From positions 1-64,000 of the forward strand of contig NZ_BNBV01000008.1 of the NCBI RefSeq assembly GCF_014656135.1: 64,000 nucleotides of DNA, in the 5' to 3' direction. Below, in pieces: positions 16,263 through 24,930 of this stretch. The notes below the pieces were generated by a model. The model searched no databases. It was not told the DNA's origin and saw nothing but the letters and a program-made list of their open reading frames with translations. Numbering within the stretch: the first letter of the stretch is position 1; every line of letters begins with the position of its first letter. The DNA is from Streptomyces thermodiastaticus (GTDB taxonomy: Bacteria; Actinomycetota; Actinomycetes; Streptomycetales; Streptomycetaceae). The translations under genes and the position numbers were made by a program.

Positions 16263-17030
16263 ATGACCCGCTCCGCTCGTGCCCGCTCCGCGCTGGCCTG
16301 CGTCGCCGTGGCCCTCATCGTCACGGCCACCGCCTGCGGCGGCGACGCCGGGGACGACAAGCATCCCGAGCACCGCAGTTTCGCCCTGCACGGGCGGCAG
16401 CTGACCGTGGACAGCGACGACTCCGCGCTGGAGGTCGTGGCCTGTGACGCGGTGAAGGCCGGCACCGTCGGCGTCACCCGCTGGTTCACCGGCTCGGTGC
16501 TCATCGGCACCGACCCGCATGCGACGTGGTCCATGAAGGACGACCGGCTGGTGCTGCGGCTGGAGTGCGCGGGCCTCGTCGCCGGCTGCTCCGCCCGGCA
16601 CCGCGTCGAGGTGCCGCGCGGAGTGACGGTGAAGGTGGAGGACCGCGACGGCACCGTACGCGCGCACGGATTCAAGGACGCCCTGGACATCCGCAGCGTC
16701 AACGGGACGGTCGGCGTGACCGACAGCAGCGGCCCGCTCCAGCTGGCCTCGGGCAACGGCGCGGTGCGCGCCGAGGTCTCCTCGCGCCGAGTGCGGGCCA
16801 CCACCCGCAACGGCTCGGTGCATCTCGAACTGGCCCAGGTGCCGGACCTCGTGGACGCCCGCTCCGTCAACGGGTCCCTCGGCATCACCCTGCCCCGGGC
16901 CGGCTACCGGGTCACCACGGCCACACACACCGGCTCCACCCACGTGTCGGTGCCCCGCGACGACGCCGGCCGCAAGGTCGTCACCGCGCGCACCACCAAC
17001 GGATCGATCAGGGTCACGACGGCCGACTGA
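16263..17030 (+). CDS. DUF4097 family lipoprotein
   Basis: A 255-residue exported protein. Residues 1-29 form a lipoprotein-style signal ending VTATAC-GG, with Cys at residue 29 as the likely lipid anchor. The rest is a DUF4097-type right-handed beta structure: repeated strands with an Asn-Gly turn (NGTVGVTD, NGAVRAEV, NGSVHLEL, NGSLGITL, NGSIRVTT) about 20-35 residues apart. The family is called a putative adhesin but its function is unknown. A free Cys and a Cys pair (AGLVAGC) are present. The start has GGGGGAAGA upstream. Confidence 0.85.
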   Translation: MTRSARARSALACVAVALIVTATACGGDAGDDKHPEHRSFALHGRQLTVDSDDSALEVVACDAVKAGTVGVTRWFTGSVLIGTDPHATWSMKDDRLVLRLECAGLVAGCSARHRVEVPRGVTVKVEDRDGTVRAHGFKDALDIRSVNGTVGVTDSSGPLQLASGNGAVRAEVSSRRVRATTRNGSVHLELAQVPDLVDARSVNGSLGITLPRAGYRVTTATHTGSTHVSVPRDDAGRKVVTARTTNGSIRVTTAD

Positions 17031-17109
17031 CCGCGTGCGTGTGTTCGCCCGGGGCGGGTGGGAGAATGAACACCACGCAGGGCGGAGACAGCACGGGAGT
17101 GAGAAGGAC

Positions 17110-18519
17110 GTGACGGCCACACCGGCGACACCCGGGCACCAGCACGCGCCGCACCCGCCGTCCACGCGGCCCCGGCGCGCCGCCCGTCCGGCCGCCTCGG
17201 CCGCCCGGGACGTGCTGACCCTGGCGGGTCTGCCGCTGCTGGCCGTGCTGGCGCTGCCCGCCGCGTTCGCCGGCGGGGGGACGCGGCGCTGGTTCGGCGG
17301 GCGGGCCGAGAGCCAGCGGGCGCAGGCGCAGGAGGCGAAGGACGAGGCCGCCGCCGCGTTCTACGAACTGGACACCGCCCAGCGCGACCTGAAGATCTCC
17401 GTGGAGACGATCACGGCCGTCGACGACTCCCCCGCGGCCCGGCAAGCGGTCGCGGAGTTCGAGACGCTGGGACGGCGCGTCGACGAGGCGAGCCGGCGGT
17501 ACATCGAGGCCGTGGACGCCACCGACCTGGACCGCGACGACCTGGAGGCGTCCGCCGCGGCCCGGGCGCGCACCGCCCTGATCGCCGCCAAGGACGACCT
17601 GCTGAACGTGCGGCGGGACCTGGACCGTTTCGCCGCCGGTCTCGGGCCGCTGCTCAACCGGGCCGAGTCCGAGCTGGCCCGGGTGGCTCCCGCCGTGGAG
17701 CGTGCCCGGCAGGCGCTGCGGAGCGCCGGTGAGGCACTGGACGCGGTGCGCGGCAGCGGGTTCCGCGCCGACGATCTGGCCGCCCGACTGGCCGCGCTGG
17801 CACCGGAGTTGACGAAGCTGAACGAGGGCGCGGGCCGGCACGGCGTGCGGCCCACGGTGCAGCGGGCCGAGCGGGTGGCGCGCGAGGCGGAGGCGATCGC
17901 CGCGGCGGCCCGGCGGCTGCCGGAGCAGGCCGAGGAGATCGACCGACGGCTGGTGTCGCTGCGCACCCGGGCGCAGGCGCTGACCACGCGCACCGGGCAG
18001 GTGGAGCCGGTGCTCAGCGAACTGCGGCGCCGGTTCACCGCCGCCTGCTGGCAGGACCTGCAGCACGTGCCGGAGCAGGCCGCGCAGAACGTGCGCCGGG
18101 CGGAGGAGAAGCTTCTCGAGGCGCGGCGGGCGCGCGAGGAGCAGCGCTGGCCGGACGCCACCGCGCTGCTGTCGACGGTGCGGGCGCTGCTGAACGCCAC
18201 CGACGAGGCGGTCTCGGCCGCCGGCGACCGGCTGAAGCGCCTCAACGCGGTGCAGAAGGACCCGCAGGCGGAGATCGAGCGGACCCGGTTCGCGATCCGT
18301 GACGCGCAGCGGCTGGCGATGACGGGCCGGACGACGCCCGATCCGCGCCACGCCCGCCCGCTGGACGACTGCGTGGCCCGGCTGGAGCGGGCGGTGACGG
18401 GCCTGGAGGCAGGCCCCCACCCCGACTACTGGCACTTCCTGACCGAGGCCGAGGCGGTCCGGCAGACCGTCGCGCGGGTCGTGGCGCAGATCCGGGAAGA
18501 ACGCGGAGCCGGCCGCTGA
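17110..18519 (+). CDS. coiled-coil membrane-anchored protein, 469 aa
   Basis: No named family recognised. After a short Pro/Arg-rich start there is one membrane segment (about residues 40-62, VLTLAGLPLLAVLALPAAFA), then ~380 residues of almost uninterrupted helix rich in Ala, Arg, Glu and Asp. Heptad-like stretches include EAKDEAAAAFYELDTAQRDL, RARTALIAAKDDLLNVRRDL and AEEKLLEARRAREEQRWPDA. A C-terminal HPDYWHFLTEAEAVRQTVAR follows. I use the GTG at 17110 with GAGAAGG just upstream; GTG at 17035 is possible. It may organise a membrane complex. An inverted repeat terminates it (18563-18595). Confidence 0.75.
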   Translation: MTATPATPGHQHAPHPPSTRPRRAARPAASAARDVLTLAGLPLLAVLALPAAFAGGGTRRWFGGRAESQRAQAQEAKDEAAAAFYELDTAQRDLKISVETITAVDDSPAARQAVAEFETLGRRVDEASRRYIEAVDATDLDRDDLEASAAARARTALIAAKDDLLNVRRDLDRFAAGLGPLLNRAESELARVAPAVERARQALRSAGEALDAVRGSGFRADDLAARLAALAPELTKLNEGAGRHGVRPTVQRAERVAREAEAIAAAARRLPEQAEEIDRRLVSLRTRAQALTTRTGQVEPVLSELRRRFTAACWQDLQHVPEQAAQNVRRAEEKLLEARRAREEQRWPDATALLSTVRALLNATDEAVSAAGDRLKRLNAVQKDPQAEIERTRFAIRDAQRLAMTGRTTPDPRHARPLDDCVARLERAVTGLEAGPHPDYWHFLTEAEAVRQTVARVVAQIREERGAGR

Positions 18520-18562
18520 GGCGGGGCACAGCGCCCCGGCCCGCCGGCGGCCGGCTCCGCTC

Positions 18563-18595
18563 GACGGCAGGACACCGCCGCGGTGCCCTGCCGTC
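18563..18595. terminator. bidirectional hairpin between convergent genes
   Basis: GACGGCAGG-A-CACCG (18563-18577) pairs with CGGTG-C-CCTGCCGTC (18581-18595): 9 bp plus 5 bp around one mismatch, 3-base loop. It ends 6 bases before the amidase stop, so serves both genes. Confidence 0.7.
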
Positions 18596-18600
18596 CTCGC

Positions 18601-19788
18601 TCAGGTGCGGTAGGCGTAGTAGTACGCGTTCGGGTACGACGCGATCAGGCTCGCCACCGACCGGTTGTAGGTGTTGGTGGAGTGGTACGACACGTACGGC
18701 ACGCCCTGCGGGCTGCGGTACGTGACGATCATGGTGTGGTCCTTCGACCCGTCCCGGTTGAAGTCCATCTGCAGCACGTCACCGACGTCCAGCTGGTAGA
18801 CGTACGGCAGGCTGGTGACCCGCTTCGAGGACAGCGCGAACCACGACCACTCGTTGACGCCGACGAACGAGTCCGACTGGATGTCGGCGTTGCCGAACCA
18901 CTTGTGCCAGTCGTACGTGTAGCCGGGCTCGTGCTTCCAGCCGCCCGCCTTCAGGGCCTGGCTGACGAAGTTGGTGCAGTCGCCGCCGGCGCCCTCACCG
19001 CTGAAGTCCGGGTAGTCCGGGTTGTAGTCGTTCCAGTACTTCTTCGCGTACGCGGCCATGGCCTGGTAGTCGTACGCGCCGCCGGTGAGGTTCTTCGGGT
19101 CGGCCGGTGCGTTGCTCGCCGTGGAGGCACGGGGCGCCTCCGGCGGGTTGTCCTCGTCACCGGTCGACGGCTCGGTCACGGCCGGCGTGGTCGGCTGGTT
19201 GACGGCCACACCGTCGTCGGTGTCCTCGATGCCGGTCAGCTGCCAGTTGCCGTTCTTGTCGGCCTCGAACGACAGCTCGTGGTGCGCCTGGAAGCCGGTC
19301 GTCTTCGGCTCGTTGCCGCGCACCTTCTCGTAGGTCAGCGTGGTGGTCTCGGTGACCGCGACCTTGGCGTGACGGCCCTTCACCTGGGTGGCGTTCAGCT
19401 TCACGCTGGTGGTGCCGGAGCTGTAGCGCTCACCGAGCTTCGCCAGGCGGTCCTTGCGGCCGCGCAGCTCGGACAGCGCGGAGTCCTCCGCGTGCGACTG
19501 CGTGCCGGACAGGCGGACCTTGCCGTGGAAGCGGGCGGACAGCCGGTCGTGCGTGCCGGGCCGGCCGCTCTTGCCGGCGTCCACCAGGGCCTGGGTGCGG
19601 TCGGTGAAGACCGCGTCGGCCAGCTTCTGGAACGTGGCCTTGGTCTGCGCGTCCACGGTCGGGTCGTCGGTGACCGCCGCGCCCGCGCTCCAGTTGGGCA
19701 CCAGGGCGACGCCGGCGACCACCGCGGCTGCCGACGCCCCGACTATGGTGGCGCGGCGCCGCTTACGGCTCAGTTTTCTTGATTTCAA
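18601..19788 (-). CDS. secreted amidase-domain protein
   Basis: A 395-residue exported protein. The signal region (KSRKLSRKRRRATIVGASA, then a hydrophobic core to about residue 37) is followed by a helical/beta spacer (40-225) and an amidase_6-type papain-like domain (230-395). The catalytic Cys is 271 in GAGGDCTNFVSQAL; the partner His is in KDHTMIVTYR. It probably cuts cell-wall peptides or a surface substrate. I prefer the TTG at 19788 because GAGGGGAA lies 6 bases upstream and the basic signal region starts there; GTG at 19839 would add 17 unlikely residues. The neighbouring minus-strand genes are also cell-envelope enzymes. Confidence 0.85.
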   Translation of the reverse strand: MKSRKLSRKRRRATIVGASAAAVVAGVALVPNWSAGAAVTDDPTVDAQTKATFQKLADAVFTDRTQALVDAGKSGRPGTHDRLSARFHGKVRLSGTQSHAEDSALSELRGRKDRLAKLGERYSSGTTSVKLNATQVKGRHAKVAVTETTTLTYEKVRGNEPKTTGFQAHHELSFEADKNGNWQLTGIEDTDDGVAVNQPTTPAVTEPSTGDEDNPPEAPRASTASNAPADPKNLTGGAYDYQAMAAYAKKYWNDYNPDYPDFSGEGAGGDCTNFVSQALKAGGWKHEPGYTYDWHKWFGNADIQSDSFVGVNEWSWFALSSKRVTSLPYVYQLDVGDVLQMDFNRDGSKDHTMIVTYRSPQGVPYVSYHSTNTYNRSVASLIASYPNAYYYAYRT

Positions 19789-19896
19789 TGATGTTCCCCT
19801 CTGTGCCGGTACACCTACCGGGCGACCGCATCTTCGCACGGCCCGTGCAGCGGGTGTGAAGAGGGTGAGGACAGGTCAACAGTCCTACGGAGACGG

Positions 19897-21189
19897 TCAC
19901 TTGATCACGGTCGACCAGTCCGGGGACTGCGCCGGGTCCAGAGCGCGCAGCCGCTGCAGGTTAGCGGGTTTCTGCGCGTCCAGCCAGTCCGCCAGCTCCT
20001 TGAACGACACGCACTTCACCTCGGGTTTGGTGCACACGTTCTTCACGACCTGGTCGATGGCCTTCATGTAGATGCCGCCGTTCCAGTCCTCGAAGTGGTT
20101 GCCGATGAACAGCGGCGCCCGGCTGCCGTAGTAGACCCGGTTGAAACCGGCCATGTACGAGTCGACGGTCGTCTTCTCCCACTCGGGGTACTTCGCCGGA
20201 TCCCCGTCGGTCTCGCCGCCCGACTGGTTGTAGAGGAAGTTGAAGTCCATCGACAGGCCCTGGAACTTGCCGTCCTCGTAGGGCAGCATCTGCAGCGGGA
20301 AGTCCCAGATGCCGTCCTTCTTCGCCGGCCATATCTGGAAGTCGCCGGGCGAGGAGGCGTCGTAGCGCCAGCCGTAGCTCTTGATGGCCTTCAGCAGGTT
20401 GGGCTGGCCCTCCAGGCAGGGCGCGCGGCCGCCGGTGACGACCTGCTTGAAGTCGAAGGGCAGCGGCGGGATGTCGGTGAAGCCGGTGTTGGTCTTCCAG
20501 TGCTCCACGAAGTCGAAGAACTGGTCGATCTCGCTCTTCCACTCCTGCACGCTCCAGTCGCCGCCGCCCTTGTCGCCGCAGAAGTGGCCGTTGAAGTGGG
20601 TGCCGATGTCGTTGCCCTCTTCGTAGGCGAGGCGCAGCTGCTCCAGGGTGGTGCGGATGTGCTCGTCGGTGGGGTAGTCGATCGCGGCGTCCCCCGGGGA
20701 GTGCATCGGCCCGTGGTACATGGCCTTCTTGCTCTTGGGCAGCAGGTAGATGCCCGTGAGGAAGAAGGTCATGTGGGCGTTGTACTCCTTGGCCAGCTCC
20801 CGGTAGTGCGAGAACAGGTGGTCGCTGCCCTCCAGGGCGCCGTCCCAGGAGAACACCACGAACTGCGGCGGTTTCTCACCGGGCTTGAGCGGCTGCGGTT
20901 TCAGTGTGCCCTTCTGGGGGCCGGTGTAGGAGGTCGAGCCGTCGCCGAGGACGCGGGGCTTGCCGTCCCACTCGGGCTGCTTGCCCGGTCCGGGCGAGGC
21001 ACCGGCGTTCTCGGCGCCCTTGTCCCCGGCGGACGCGGTGGGGGTGGTGGAGTCGGGCCGGGTCAGCGCGAGGAAGCCGGCCACGACGGACGCGACGACG
21101 AGCAGGGTTGCGAGAGCGAGGACGTTGCGGCCGGGGCGGCGCAGGGAGCGGCGACGGCGACGGGCCCGGTGGCGGTGCGATGTGGTCAT
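19897..21189 (-). CDS. NodB-like polysaccharide deacetylase, membrane anchored
   Basis: A 430-residue protein with a very basic N terminus (RHRARRRRRSLRRPGR), one membrane segment at residues 23-43, a Pro/Gly linker to ~105, then a deacetylase-type barrel. PQFVVFSWDGALEGSDHLFS holds the first Asp motif; TFFLTGIYL follows; NDIGTHFNGHFCGD near 195 carries the H-x-x-x-H metal pair. The first motif (SWDGA rather than TFDDG) is a variant, so catalysis is not certain. It could act on peptidoglycan or a surface glycan. It is codirectional with the PBP gene upstream (80 bases) and the amidase downstream; all three may be one envelope operon. Confidence 0.82.
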   Translation of the reverse strand: MTTSHRHRARRRRRSLRRPGRNVLALATLLVVASVVAGFLALTRPDSTTPTASAGDKGAENAGASPGPGKQPEWDGKPRVLGDGSTSYTGPQKGTLKPQPLKPGEKPPQFVVFSWDGALEGSDHLFSHYRELAKEYNAHMTFFLTGIYLLPKSKKAMYHGPMHSPGDAAIDYPTDEHIRTTLEQLRLAYEEGNDIGTHFNGHFCGDKGGGDWSVQEWKSEIDQFFDFVEHWKTNTGFTDIPPLPFDFKQVVTGGRAPCLEGQPNLLKAIKSYGWRYDASSPGDFQIWPAKKDGIWDFPLQMLPYEDGKFQGLSMDFNFLYNQSGGETDGDPAKYPEWEKTTVDSYMAGFNRVYYGSRAPLFIGNHFEDWNGGIYMKAIDQVVKNVCTKPEVKCVSFKELADWLDAQKPANLQRLRALDPAQSPDWSTVIK

Positions 21190-21268
21190 GGGCGGCTCGT
21201 ATCTGGGAGGGGACGGCGGGCTTGGGTGCGGGTGCGGGGACGACGGCGGTGGCGCCGTCGCCCGGGGG

Positions 21269-23610
21269 TCAGCCGAGCGGTGCCATGGCGCCGGACCAGA
21301 TGGTGTAGGGCACGCTGTGGGCGGGCGTGCCGGCCAGGCCCTTCAGCGGCAGCGGCTCCAGCGACTCGGCCAGATCCATGCGGTAGACGACGACCGCCGT
21401 GGACACCGATCCGGCGGTGCCCGCGTACCAGGCGGCGGTGTCGTCGTCGGTGGTGCCCGGCTTGCCGGCCACCCGGGTGCCCTGGGGTGCGGCGCCGGGG
21501 TGGGCGAGGGCGAAGGAGTCGGCGAGCGCGTCGGTGACCTGCCGGGCCACCCGCGCGTCCACGGCGCGGCGCGACGCCGGGGCGTCCAGCCGCACCGCGG
21601 AGCCGTTGCGGGTGATCCGGCGCACCGAGTACGGCTCGGTGTGCGTGCCGTCGGCGGCGAAGGTGGCGTAGCCGCTGGCCATGCGGATGGCGCTGGGGGT
21701 GGAGCTGCCCGTGGACAGCGCGGGCACCTGCGGGCCCATGCTGGAGGCGAGCAGTCCGCAGGCCACGGCGGTCTGCTTGACCTTGTCCAGGCCGGTGTCC
21801 ATGCCCAGCTGCATGAACGGGGTGTTCACCGAGTGCGCGAGCGCCTCTCGCAGGGTGATCTTCCCCCAGTCCTTCCCGTCGTCGTTGTGGGCGGCGACCT
21901 TGCGGCCGCTGCGGTCCCAGTAGGGGCCCTCGGGGGTGGTGACGGGCACGCCGTCGTCGCCGTCGTAGACGGTGTCCGGGCCGACCTGCGAGCGGGGCAC
22001 GTCCCGTTTCTTGACGACGCCGTGCTGCAGGCCGGCGGCGTACACGAACGGCTGGAAGGCCGAACCGGATGGCACGGTGGTGGCGTTGGACTCGTTGAAG
22101 CCCTGCTTGCGGTGGTCGGGGCCGCCGTAGACGGCGAGGATGCGGCCGTCGGCGGCCACGGAAGCGGCACCGTAGTGAGCGGTCTTCGCCAGGCCGGGCT
22201 CGTCGGCCTGTGCCTTCTTGCGGGCGGCGGTGACGGCCTTGGTGAGGGTGTCCTCCCGGGTCCGGTCGAAGGTCGTGTAGATCTGGTAGCCGCCCAGGTC
22301 GAAGTCCTTGTCGGACAGGTGCGCGGCCTTCTTGGCGTACTGCGCGGCGAGTTCGACCAGGTAGTCGCTCTGCTGGCCGGTGTCGTACAGCGGGTTGCTC
22401 TTCAGCGGCTCGGGGAACGTGGTGTACGTCGCGCGTTCCTGCGGGGAGAGCTTGCCTATCGCGACCATGCGGTCGAGGATCCAGTTCCACCGCTCCACGG
22501 CGCGCTGGTGGTTGGCCTTGCTCAGCGTCGGGTCGTACAGCCCGGCGCCCTTGAGCAGCGAGGCGAGGAACGCCGCCTCGCTGGTGGTGAGTTCACCGAC
22601 GTCCTTGCCGTAGTAGGCCTGCGCGGCGCGCTGGATGCCGTAGGTGCCGCGGCCGAACCAGCTGGTGTTCAGATAGCCCTCCAGGATCTCGTCCTTGCTC
22701 ATCGCGTTGTCGAGCTTCAGGGCGATCATCGCCTCGGTGAACTTGCGGGTGAGGGTGCGGTTCTGGTTCAGGTAGACGTTCTTGACGTACTGCTGGGTGA
22801 TGGTGGAGCCGCCCTCGGTGTCGCCCCGGCCGAGGGTGCGCCACAGGGCGCGGGTGATGCCTTTGAAGGAGATGCCGGGGTCGGTGTAGAAGGTCTCGTT
22901 CTCCGCGGCGAGGACCGCCCAGCGCACGTTCGGCGGGATGTCCTTCAGCGGCATGGCCTGGCGCTGCACCCAGCCGGTGCGGGCCATCGGCGTGCCGTCC
23001 GACCAGAAGTAGACGTTGTCCTGCTGGGTGGCGTAGCTGTTGAGGTTCTTCGGGATGTCCGTGGCGGCGTAGGCGATGACCACGAACAGGCCGGTGAGAC
23101 CTATGGCGCCGAGGACTCCGCCCAGCCACTGCCGCCACGAGGGCAGCCAGCGGCGCCAGCCGGTGCGGCCCGGCCGCGGGTAGGCGGGTTTCAGCTTGCG
23201 GGCGTACGGCGCGAGCACGGCGGCGAGCGGGGCCAGGCGCCGCGCCAGCGGGGTCAGCGCCCGGCCGGGCCGGCCGGCCGGGCGGGGGCGGTGGGCTGCG
23301 CGGCGGCACGGCGGCGCTTTCCGCGCCGGGCCGAGCCCGCAGGCCGGCCGCGGACCGAGGAGGCGCCGGACGGGCGGAGGGCACGCAGCTGCATGGTCTC
23401 GTCGGGGCGCGGGGCGCCCGATTCCTCCGGTGCCGCCGCGTCGGGCCCGGCCGCCGGGCCGGAACCGCCGGGCTTGCGCAGGGCGGCGACGTTCAGCCGC
23501 ATCGTCTCGTCCGCCGGCAGCCCGGGGGACCCGCGACCCGGTATGCCGTCGTGTTCGCCGGCCCGGAGATCCTCTCCCGGAAGGCTCTCCTCCTGCCTTG
23601 GTTCGGTCAC
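21269..23610 (-). CDS. class A penicillin-binding protein, N-terminal frameshift, SxxK altered
   Basis: Reads as a bifunctional peptidoglycan synthase. A cytoplasmic tail with two similar blocks (DETMRLNVAALRK, DETMQLRALRPSG) begins at GTG 23610 with GGAGGGAG upstream. That frame runs on to a TGA at 23254, while the membrane segment (QWLGGVLGAIGLTGLFVVIA) and enzyme domains continue in the neighbouring frame; the frames meet in a CGGC-rich tract near 23245-23290, as if one base were missing. The GT51 domain is complete (AAENETFYTD, GGSTITQQYVKN). In the transpeptidase domain, SVN and KPGT are present, but the expected SxxK reads SAFQ (22052-22063). So glycosyltransferase activity is likely and transpeptidation doubtful. 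The break could be a sequencing error. Confidence 0.75.
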
Positions 23611-23829
23611 GACCGCGTCTCCCTCCGCACTCCGTGTTGCTCGCGCGGGTCGACACAGCCGCCGCGGACGCGGCCGCCAGCCCCCCTGCTCCCAGCCGCT
23701 TCCCGGCCCTCGCGGCTACACAAAATTATCAGCCGTCTTTTCACTTTCTCCGCAGGAGAACGGGACAGAACCGAACACTCGAGGTGCGCATCGGGCTGTG
23801 GGCCCGGTCACGGCCGTTAATCTGGCCTC

Positions 23830-24051
23830 ATGCCTCGCTACGAGTACCGGTGCCGCAGTTGCGGTGACACGTTCGAACTGAGCCGCCCCATGGCCGAGTC
23901 CGGCGCTCCGGCGACCTGCCCCGCCGGGCACGACGACACGGTGAAGCTGCTGTCCACGGTCGCGGTCGGCGGCACCGCCTCCCCGGCCTCCGCGCCCTCG
24001 TCCCGGGGCGGCGGGGGCGGCTGCTGCGGCGGTGGCTGCTGCGGCGGCTGA
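23830..24051 (+). CDS. FmdB-type zinc-ribbon protein with Gly-Cys tail
   Basis: A 73-residue protein. MPRYEYRCRSCGDTFELSRP is the FmdB/CxxC zinc-ribbon start; the second half-site is CPAGH near residue 36-40. Such proteins are small regulators or metal carriers of unknown detail. The C terminus (residues 59-73) is a run of Gly and Cys with four Cys, which could bind an extra metal or form disulfides. Divergent from the PBP gene; the shared 219-base spacer has an AT-rich patch around 23716-23750. Confidence 0.82.
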   Translation: MPRYEYRCRSCGDTFELSRPMAESGAPATCPAGHDDTVKLLSTVAVGGTASPASAPSSRGGGGGCCGGGCCGG

Positions 24052-24099
24052 CCGGCCGTCACAGCCGCCGGTGCGCCCGGACGGCACCGGCCGCGCGCC

Positions 24100-24930
24100 C
24101 TACCGGTGCGCCCGGGCGGCCCACAGGAACTCCCGCACGATCCGCTCCCCGGCCAGCACCCCGCGCTCGGGCAGCGCGGTGACGCCCGGTGCCGTCCAGC
24201 CGGTGCCGGCCAGTTCGCCGTGGCCGGGACGCCAGGCGCGGTCCGCGGCCAGCAGCAGATCGGCGTCCAGCAGCGAGTCGCCCGCGCCGAGCACCGGCCC
24301 GGCGCCGGTGCGGCGGGCCACCTCGCGGACGGCGGCGCTCTTGGTGAGCGGCTGCGGCACGGCGTAGACCTTGCGGCCCTGCAGCGAGACCGTCCAGCCG
24401 CGCTCCTCCGCCCACACGCCGAGGTCCTTCACCCAGGTCTCGGGCACCCGTTCCCGGTCGACGACCAGATAGACGAACAGATCCTCGGCCACCCGGTGGG
24501 CGCGCACCCACTCCGGGCCGGCGGTGCGCAGCAGATGCTCGCGGACCTCGGCGAGCGGCGCGCACCGGGCGGCCAGCAGCTCGCGCACCTGCCGGTGCCA
24601 GCCGGGGTCGGACTCCCCGTCCACCAGCAGATGGCCGCCGTTGGCGCACACCGCGTACCGCGGCGCCGGGCCCGGCAGAAGGATCCGCCGGTACTGGGCG
24701 CGTGTGCGGGTCGTCGTCGGCACGAACACCGCCGTGCCGGCCAGCTCCCGCAGCAGCCGCGCGGCGGTCTCGGTCAGGTACGACAGCGGCTTGCCCTCGT
24801 ACAGCTCCACGCACAGCAGCCGGGGCGCCGGGGGTGCCTCACCGGCGGGCGCGTCCGGCCCGGGCAGCTGGAGGGCCGCGGCCGAGTAGATGAGCGTCCG
24901 GTCCAGATCGCTCGCCACCAGCGCCGGCAT
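24100..24930 (-). CDS. HAD-family phosphatase of the Ter biosynthetic module
   Basis: A 276-residue HAD hydrolase with motif I ASDLDRTLIY at residues 6-15, motif II VPTTTRT near 77, Lys in PLTKSAAV near 212 and motif IV GAGDSLLDADLLLAAD near 230. The long insert between motifs II and III is the Cof-type (C2) cap. Its ATG shares one base with the stop of the phosphoribosyltransferase gene (TGATG), so the two are coupled. In Ter gene clusters, HAD enzymes of this kind accompany PRTases and a CitE-like lyase and are thought to finish a nucleoside-like product; the product is unknown. Confidence 0.85.
   Translation of the reverse strand: MPALVASDLDRTLIYSAAALQLPGPDAPAGEAPPAPRLLCVELYEGKPLSYLTETAARLLRELAGTAVFVPTTTRTRAQYRRILLPGPAPRYAVCANGGHLLVDGESDPGWHRQVRELLAARCAPLAEVREHLLRTAGPEWVRAHRVAEDLFVYLVVDRERVPETWVKDLGVWAEERGWTVSLQGRKVYAVPQPLTKSAAVREVARRTGAGPVLGAGDSLLDADLLLAADRAWRPGHGELAGTGWTAPGVTALPERGVLAGERIVREFLWAARAHR

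Noticed and set aside
19789..19896. ydaO (c-di-AMP) riboswitch before the secreted amidase
   Set aside because: Cell-wall hydrolases often have one in actinomycetes, but the spacer is only 108 bases and lacks the conserved blocks.
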